Below are positions 59,485-64,000 of a stretch of 64,000 nt of DNA, piece by piece. Below the pieces are notes generated by a model. The model worked only from the letters and a program-made list of their open reading frames with translations, did no database searches and was not told where the DNA came from. Made by a program: the position numbers and the translations under genes. The DNA lies in contig NZ_JAGGLU010000002.1 in NCBI RefSeq assembly GCF_017874575.1, positions 186,001 through 250,000 of the forward strand, written 5' to 3'. Within the stretch, counting starts at the first letter, position 1. Each line of letters begins with the position of its first letter. The stretch comes from Lactobacillus colini (GTDB taxonomy: Bacteria > Bacillota > Bacilli > Lactobacillales > Lactobacillaceae).

Positions 59485-60474
59485 TTATCCATTAATTCTA
59501 TTTTGTTCATCAAAAATTTGGTGAATTGACTTGTCATTGTAAATGTAGTCAATTCCCTTAGCAAGTAAGCGAGCTACAGACAAGCGGACCATTCTGTTAG
59601 GATATTTCTTATGCTTAATAGTATCGGTTACTACAATTTGTTCAATTGGTAATTCATTCAATACTTCTGTAGCATTTTGAGAAAGAAGCGCATGGGTTGC
59701 TGCAACATAGATTTTCTTTGCACCAGCTGCTAGAACTGACTTAGTTGATGAAGAAACACGTGATCCAGTATCAATTAAGTCATCAACGATAATTACTGTC
59801 TTATCCTTAACATCACCAATCATATCGTGAACTTCAGTGTCATAACGGGCTCCACGTTGGTCTACAATGGCAATTGGTGCATTAAAGTAAGAACCAAATG
59901 TACGTGCGAGCTTAGCACCTGAATGGTCAGGAGAAACAATAACCACATCATCTTCATCCTTACTTGCAATTCCATTATCCAAGAAATATTGAGCCAAGAT
60001 TGGCATTGCATGTAAATGATCTACTGGAATGTTATAGAAGCCTTGAATTTGTGAAGCGTGTAGGTCAACCGCAATCAAGTCATCAATATCAGTTAATTGC
60101 AGTAAGTTAGCAAGTAACTTAGCAGTAATTGGTTCACGTGAACGGTTCTTAGTGTCAGAACGTGAATAAGCCATGTAAGGAATTACTACATTGACAGAAT
60201 GTGCCGACGCTCTATGTAACGCATCCAAGACAATCATTAATTCCATAAAGTTTTCATTTACAGGGTCTTGAATAGATTGAATTACGTAAACATCACAGCC
60301 TCTAACTGTTTCAGTAATATTAACTTGAATTTCGCCATCACTAAAGTGCTGTACAGCTGTTTCAAGCAATGGTGTATCTAGTTCACTCGCAATTCTCTCA
60401 GCTAAGGCTTGGTTACCACCAAGACCGATTAATTTCATTGGGTGCAACATTTGATGTAATTCTTCTTTGTTCAT
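59485..60474 (-). CDS. prs: Ribose-phosphate pyrophosphokinase (PRPP synthetase)
   Basis: 329 residues, class I enzyme. ATP site: FSDGEIQVNI and YSRSDTKNRSREPI (flexible loop); LIAVDLHASQIQGFYNIPVD; PRPP loop TVIIVDDLIDTGSR. It activates ribose-5-phosphate for purine, pyrimidine, His and NAD synthesis. KNRSREPITAKLLANL is intact, so it should be active. Position 2 of the DLHA motif and the size match lactobacillus Prs; these organisms often have two. Confidence 0.93.
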   Translation of the reverse strand: MNKEELHQMLHPMKLIGLGGNQALAERIASELDTPLLETAVQHFSDGEIQVNITETVRGCDVYVIQSIQDPVNENFMELMIVLDALHRASAHSVNVVIPYMAYSRSDTKNRSREPITAKLLANLLQLTDIDDLIAVDLHASQIQGFYNIPVDHLHAMPILAQYFLDNGIASKDEDDVVIVSPDHSGAKLARTFGSYFNAPIAIVDQRGARYDTEVHDMIGDVKDKTVIIVDDLIDTGSRVSSSTKSVLAAGAKKIYVAATHALLSQNATEVLNELPIEQIVVTDTIKHKKYPNRMVRLSVARLLAKGIDYIYNDKSIHQIFDEQNRING

Positions 60475-60540
60475 TATTCCTATCCTTCTTTGAATTTACC
60501 TATTCATCTAGTCTAATTATAACTAAAAAACAGCATAATT

Positions 60541-60570
60541 AAAAAGGCAAGTTGCCTTACTTGCCTTTAT
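60541..60570 (-). terminator. Terminator of the alpha/beta-hydrolase gene
   Basis: AAAGGCAAGT (60543-60552) and ACTTGCCTTT (60559-60568), perfect stem; the minus-strand T run follows. Confidence 0.85.
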
Positions 60571-60587
60571 TTTTCAAAAATATACAA

Positions 60588-61244
60588 TTATTTGCAAAAA
60601 TCTTTGATCAAATCTAGTAATTTTAAGCTATGAACGACATAGCTGGTATGGCTTTGACGTGGCATGACAATTAAGCGGCAATTAGGGATAATTGCACTAT
60701 ACCACCTGACATGTTCAATCTTGACCCAGTCCTTTTCACCTACAACGCAGAGGGTAGGCGTAGTAATTTTAGCTAGTCTTTGAGGTAAAATTTTTGTTTC
60801 TTTCATGGCAACGCGGCTATCGCGATCACCCCTAAAAAAGCGCTTAAAGCTATTGGACATAATGTGTCCAGCACTAACACCGTTACCGTTAACATAAGTT
60901 CCTGCAATAATTAACTTATTAACTAAGTCGGGATACTTACTTGCAAGCCACAAGCCGTCGACGCCACCAGCACCATAACCTAAAATATATGGCCGCTTTA
61001 GTCCTAATTGCTTAATAAAAGACACCATATCTTCTACATCCGTTTGATAGTGCTCACTAGCCTCTCCTCCTGATAGACCATGACCGCGCATATCAGGCAC
61101 ATAGACTGTGTAATAAAGCGATAGAGGCGAAATCAATTTATCAAAAACAGCACCATCTTGATGGTGTCCATGAAGTAGGATTAGCGGATGGCCTTGGCCT
61201 ATTTTTTGATAATAAAGTTCTACACCGTTAACAGTTATCTTCAT
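60588..61244 (-). CDS. Alpha/beta-hydrolase
   Basis: 218 residues. HGHHQDGAVFD oxyanion loop, DMRGHGLSGG, and a nucleophile elbow YILGYGAGGVDG, in which the usual Ser is replaced by Gly-Ala (GYGAGG instead of GxSxGG). The acid Asp is in VVGEKDWV and the His in RQSHTSYV. The missing Ser means it may be catalytically dead or use another residue; this is a direct reading. Role unknown. Single gene. Confidence 0.75.
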   Translation of the reverse strand: MKITVNGVELYYQKIGQGHPLILLHGHHQDGAVFDKLISPLSLYYTVYVPDMRGHGLSGGEASEHYQTDVEDMVSFIKQLGLKRPYILGYGAGGVDGLWLASKYPDLVNKLIIAGTYVNGNGVSAGHIMSNSFKRFFRGDRDSRVAMKETKILPQRLAKITTPTLCVVGEKDWVKIEHVRWYSAIIPNCRLIVMPRQSHTSYVVHSLKLLDLIKDFCK

Positions 61245-61294
61245 AAAAAATCCTTTATCAGCTAAAAATTAAAAACTAACTTTTAAAATAGTTT

Positions 61295-62122
61295 TTAATC
61301 TTTAACATTTAAATCACTCAGGGATGCCTTTTGAGCACCCTTTTTCTTTAATTTATTTTTGTTTCTTTCTGATATTAAGCTCTTAACAATTTGTCGCCAC
61401 ACGCGATAATTAGCCCTAAAATTATCGGGAATCTTCTTTAGATTTAAATCATGAACCATGCTATCGGAACGTTGCCAATAATGATAGTAAGGATCCGAAT
61501 TAAAGTAAAAGCCATTAGATAAGGAAACATATTTCACATTAAAGATCTGATCTTCCATAAAGGCCAAGTCCTCTACAAAGCGCATTCTATGCTTTCTCAC
61601 AATGTCTGTCTTATAGCCCTTATTCCAAGTATAACCCTTAACTGGTGAACCAAAAACATTCGTTATTAACAAGTAAGCTTCCCGCTTAGAAAGTAAGCCA
61701 TTGCCCTTCTTTTCACCAACAGGATGACTTTCAGAACGTCTAGGTGAGTCAATCCAAAATCCACAAGAAACCATATCAACTTGAGGGTAACTTTCAAAGG
61801 CACGCAGAAAAAAAGCAGTATATCCTGAGTCAACCCAATCATCCCCATCATGGAAAGTAAAATATGGAGTATCTACATTATCCATGCCAACATTACGAGC
61901 ATCAGAAAGTCCACCATTCTTTTTATTAATTATCTTAAAAAAAGCAAAGCGTGAACGATAGGATTCTGCAATTTTTTGAGTATTATCTTTTGATCCATCA
62001 TTAACTATCAAAAGTTTAAAGTTCTTGTCTTTTTGCTTGGCTAAAGCATCTAAAGCACGACCAAGATATTTTTCCATATTATAAACCGGCATAATAACGG
62101 TTAAAAGCGGCTGGCGTAACAC
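61295..62122 (-). CDS. Family 2 glycosyltransferase
   Basis: 275 residues, GTG start at 62122 eight bases after AGGAGG. GT-A fold: VIMPVYNMEKYLGRALDALA, LIVNDGSKDNT (first Asp), NGGLSDARNVGM, FHDGDDWVD (DxD metal motif). The C-terminal third is Lys-rich and cytoplasmic. No membrane segment. It would add a sugar to a surface polysaccharide or teichoic acid; isolated from other glycosyltransferases here. Confidence 0.88.
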   Translation of the reverse strand: MLRQPLLTVIMPVYNMEKYLGRALDALAKQKDKNFKLLIVNDGSKDNTQKIAESYRSRFAFFKIINKKNGGLSDARNVGMDNVDTPYFTFHDGDDWVDSGYTAFFLRAFESYPQVDMVSCGFWIDSPRRSESHPVGEKKGNGLLSKREAYLLITNVFGSPVKGYTWNKGYKTDIVRKHRMRFVEDLAFMEDQIFNVKYVSLSNGFYFNSDPYYHYWQRSDSMVHDLNLKKIPDNFRANYRVWRQIVKSLISERNKNKLKKKGAQKASLSDLNVKD

Positions 62123-62242
62123 AAAATCGTCCTCCTTTTATCTCATGATTATAACATCTTCAAACTTATTTAACTAATTTCAACTTGAATTTGGTTTATA
62201 ATATACCCATATTATTAATTTATTTCTTATGAGGATTCAAAA

Positions 62243-63205
62243 ATGAAAAGATTAACAACCATAATTACTGCGGTTATTTTCAGTACTTTCTTAGCATTTT
62301 TTATACCTTTAAAAACCAATGTACAAGCTGCAGACAACACTCCCGTAGTGACACTAGGTGCTTCATTAACTAGTTCTCAGCGCCAAGGTACACTGGACAC
62401 CTTAACAGCCCCACTCAATGGTAGCAATTATCAGACTATCAATATTGATGGTAGCGATTTAGTAAAATATCTTAACCCTTCTGGTGATAACTTCACTGAA
62501 AATTCTGGTGTCTGGTCAAGCGCAATGATTCAAAAAACTAGTTCTGGTAGTGGTATTAATGTCCACATCTTATCTTATAATGGCAAAAACAACATCACTA
62601 CCATTACTTCTAATCAATACAAAAATGCGGCTCTAACTGCAGGTATCCAAGATGCCGATATTTATGTAACCTCTGCCGTTCCAATCGATGGCTCTGGTGC
62701 CCTAGCCGGTGTCTATGCAGCTTACAGCAAGGACGGTAATAAACTTAATCAAAGTCAAATTAATGCCGCTCAAAATGAAATGGGTACCTTAAGCTCTATT
62801 ACTAAAGAAAACAAGGACAAAAACGGCTATTCTGACGCTCAATTAAATAATGCCGTCGCTGGGGCTAAAGCTGATATGGCCAAGCAAGGACAAAATATCT
62901 CTAATAGTCAAATTCGTGATATTGTAAATAATCAAATCAATATCAACCACCTGGGCAACACAATTAATAATAACCAAAAGCAACAGATTATCAATATGTT
63001 AATTCAGATCAAAAATTCCGGTGCTTTAAAGAACAAGAACTTTGCCCAACAAGCAGATAAGTTAACTGACCAAATTCAGGCTGGAGCTAAGAATATCTTC
63101 TCTAAATTGAATACTCCAGAAACTAGAAACTGGTTCCAAAAATTAATGGACTCAATTACTTCTTGGTTCAGAAGCTTATTCGGTGGCATGGTTGTTAGCA
63201 TATAA
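62243..63205 (+). CDS. Exported DUF1002 protein
   Basis: 320 residues. Signal peptide to about residue 30 (NVQAAD). DUF1002 core about 35-240: VVTLGASLTSSQRQGTLDTL, then YITSAVP-type DIYVTSAVPIDGSGALAGVY. The rest is Asn/Gln-rich helical, ending in an amphipathic/hydrophobic tail (WFRSLFGGMVVSI). Family function unknown; members are secreted in Firmicutes. Shine-Dalgarno TGAGGA. Terminator follows. Confidence 0.85.
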   Translation: MKRLTTIITAVIFSTFLAFFIPLKTNVQAADNTPVVTLGASLTSSQRQGTLDTLTAPLNGSNYQTINIDGSDLVKYLNPSGDNFTENSGVWSSAMIQKTSSGSGINVHILSYNGKNNITTITSNQYKNAALTAGIQDADIYVTSAVPIDGSGALAGVYAAYSKDGNKLNQSQINAAQNEMGTLSSITKENKDKNGYSDAQLNNAVAGAKADMAKQGQNISNSQIRDIVNNQININHLGNTINNNQKQQIINMLIQIKNSGALKNKNFAQQADKLTDQIQAGAKNIFSKLNTPETRNWFQKLMDSITSWFRSLFGGMVVSI

Positions 63206-63214
63206 TTATCATTA

Positions 63215-63241
63215 ATAAAAAAGAGGCTCAGGCCTCTTTTT
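63215..63241. terminator. Bidirectional terminator
   Basis: AAAAGAGGC and GCCTCTTTT (63218-63226, 63232-63240) with A and T tracts. Confidence 0.85.
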
Positions 63242-63243
63242 TA

Positions 63244-63948
63244 TTAACCAATATGACCAGTTAATCTTCCTAAACTTCGATCAACTAAGTCATTGCCACG
63301 TGTAAAAAAGTTCTTGCTCATATCACCATCATGACTATGAATCTTAACAAAACGGTATTCGGGAATCTGTTGCAATAATTCATCAACTTGTTGCCACTGG
63401 GATAAGTTTTTTACTTTCCCGGTAGAATTCTTCCATCCGCGTGCCTTATAGCTTGCCAGATTGATTACACCATTAATCGTATATGAAGAATCAATCCCAA
63501 ATAAAATCGGCTTATTATTAAAACCTGTATTAATTAATTCTTTTAGCGCTTCAATCAAGGCAGTAATTTCCATTACATTATTACTGGCGCCTAATTGCTG
63601 CCCTGCAGGAGCATCAGGATTGCTGATAAATTTTCCAGTTGCTGTTTCTTGAATAGAATATGACCAAGCAGCCGGGTGACTAGTATCGGCATTATTATTG
63701 CCGATTGCCCCACCATCAGTAAAGACTGTAATTGGGAATTTTTTAGCTAATTGAGCTATTTCGATGTCACTATAGTCATTGCCTAGTTTTTCTAATAATT
63801 TATTATCATTGATATAATTCTCTGCATCTCTTTTAGACATAAATTTCTTAAATTGTGGTCCTGAAAAGCCACTAACTTGCTTCTGTGCTTCAGGCCAACT
63901 TGTGTAGATCCCAGGCTTTCTACCTTTTCTAACTGCATAAAATGGCAT
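63244..63948 (-). CDS. rnhA: Ribonuclease HI with viroplasmin-type N-terminal domain
   Basis: 234 residues. N-terminal hybrid-binding domain (about 1-50: FYAVRKGRKPGIYTSWPEAQ, then VSGFSGPQFKKF), a linker, and an RNase HI domain: VFTDGGAIGNN (Asp), NNVMEITALIEAL (Glu), LFGIDSSYTINGV (Asp) and GNDLVDR (Asp). The four acidic residues are all present. It cleaves RNA in RNA-DNA hybrids. ATG is 52 bases from the window end region; no ribosome site of note besides AAGTGGG. Confidence 0.9.
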   Translation of the reverse strand: MPFYAVRKGRKPGIYTSWPEAQKQVSGFSGPQFKKFMSKRDAENYINDNKLLEKLGNDYSDIEIAQLAKKFPITVFTDGGAIGNNNADTSHPAAWSYSIQETATGKFISNPDAPAGQQLGASNNVMEITALIEALKELINTGFNNKPILFGIDSSYTINGVINLASYKARGWKNSTGKVKNLSQWQQVDELLQQIPEYRFVKIHSHDGDMSKNFFTRGNDLVDRSLGRLTGHIG

Positions 63949-64000
63949 AGTACTTTACCCACTTTCTAAAACTACAAAAATGATAGAATATAATTATATT

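Noticed and set aside
1..64000. tRNA, rRNA and CRISPR arrays
   Set aside because: None found by eye. The tandem units at 7.3-8.6 kb are too long (about 454 bases) and coding-like to be CRISPR.

Overview
The window reads as chromosome of an S-layer-forming Lactobacillus of the acidophilus/crispatus/amylovorus/helveticus group. The evidence is low G+C, a secreted S-layer protein whose wall-binding C-terminal domain is shared with other exported proteins, a D-lactate-dehydrogenase-type enzyme, a nucleoside deoxyribosyltransferase of the lactobacillus type, and a D-aspartate ligase for a D-Asp/D-Asn peptidoglycan cross-bridge. I saw no rRNA, tRNA or CRISPR array.

Layout. 1-4.7 kb: minus-strand cluster of exported wall hydrolases, with two paralogous glucosaminidases (one cut by the window edge) flanking a GH25 lysozyme with an S-layer-type wall anchor. 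5.1-9.1 kb: a 2-hydroxyacid dehydrogenase, then a toxin-antitoxin island. The island holds one type II pair (Phd/YafQ-like) and three tandem copies of what looks like a type I module (small membrane toxin plus convergent antisense RNA), with an orphan antisense copy in front. 8.6-13.1 kb: a competence-sigma-like gene, a ComK-like gene, the major S-layer gene with a strong promoter and long leader, and a DUF1659/DUF2922 pair. 13.5-17.2 kb: a lipoprotein, an acidic small protein and a Kup potassium transporter. 17.2-18.7 kb: scar region in which a YefM/YoeB-type pair lies between two IS110-family 3' remnants, next to a PemI/PemK pair whose toxin is truncated. 18.9-28 kb: PEP carboxykinase with a catabolite-response site, Fic protein with a perfect palindromic upstream repeat, PepO, an MFS transporter, a DUF438/DUF59 pair and an XRE regulator.

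28-31 kb: a small gene plus an exported glycine-rich, bacteriocin-like protein, then an intact IS110-family element whose long left non-coding end could encode a bridge RNA. 31-36 kb: D-aspartate ligase and an AsnB-type amidotransferase, which together would make and amidate the cross-bridge, followed by a phosphoesterase and small genes. 36.7-40.4 kb: phosphonate-type ABC transporter with an upstream small ORF that ends inside a terminator hairpin. 40.5-51.3 kb: stress protein, phosphatase, orphan PTS IIA/IIB, deoxyribosyltransferase, NagA, a large GH31-like protein, a DUF4097-like lipoprotein, an esterase and a YibE/F pair. 51.4-57.9 kb: a RacA/RocS-like DNA-binding coiled-coil protein downstream of Ddl, a CAP-domain exported protein, and a second exported glycine-zipper protein with a two-helix membrane partner, inserted between duplicated gene ends; then a membrane protein and TetR regulator. 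58-64 kb: amino acid permease, PRPP synthetase, hydrolase, glycosyltransferase, DUF1002 protein and RNase HI.

The most rewarding parts for follow-up are the triplicated type I module (7.3-8.6 kb), the two exported glycine-rich protein modules (28.4-29.1 and 55.5-56.3 kb), and the non-coding end of the IS110 element (29.2-29.4 kb). All functional statements come from reading motifs by eye; no database search was run.
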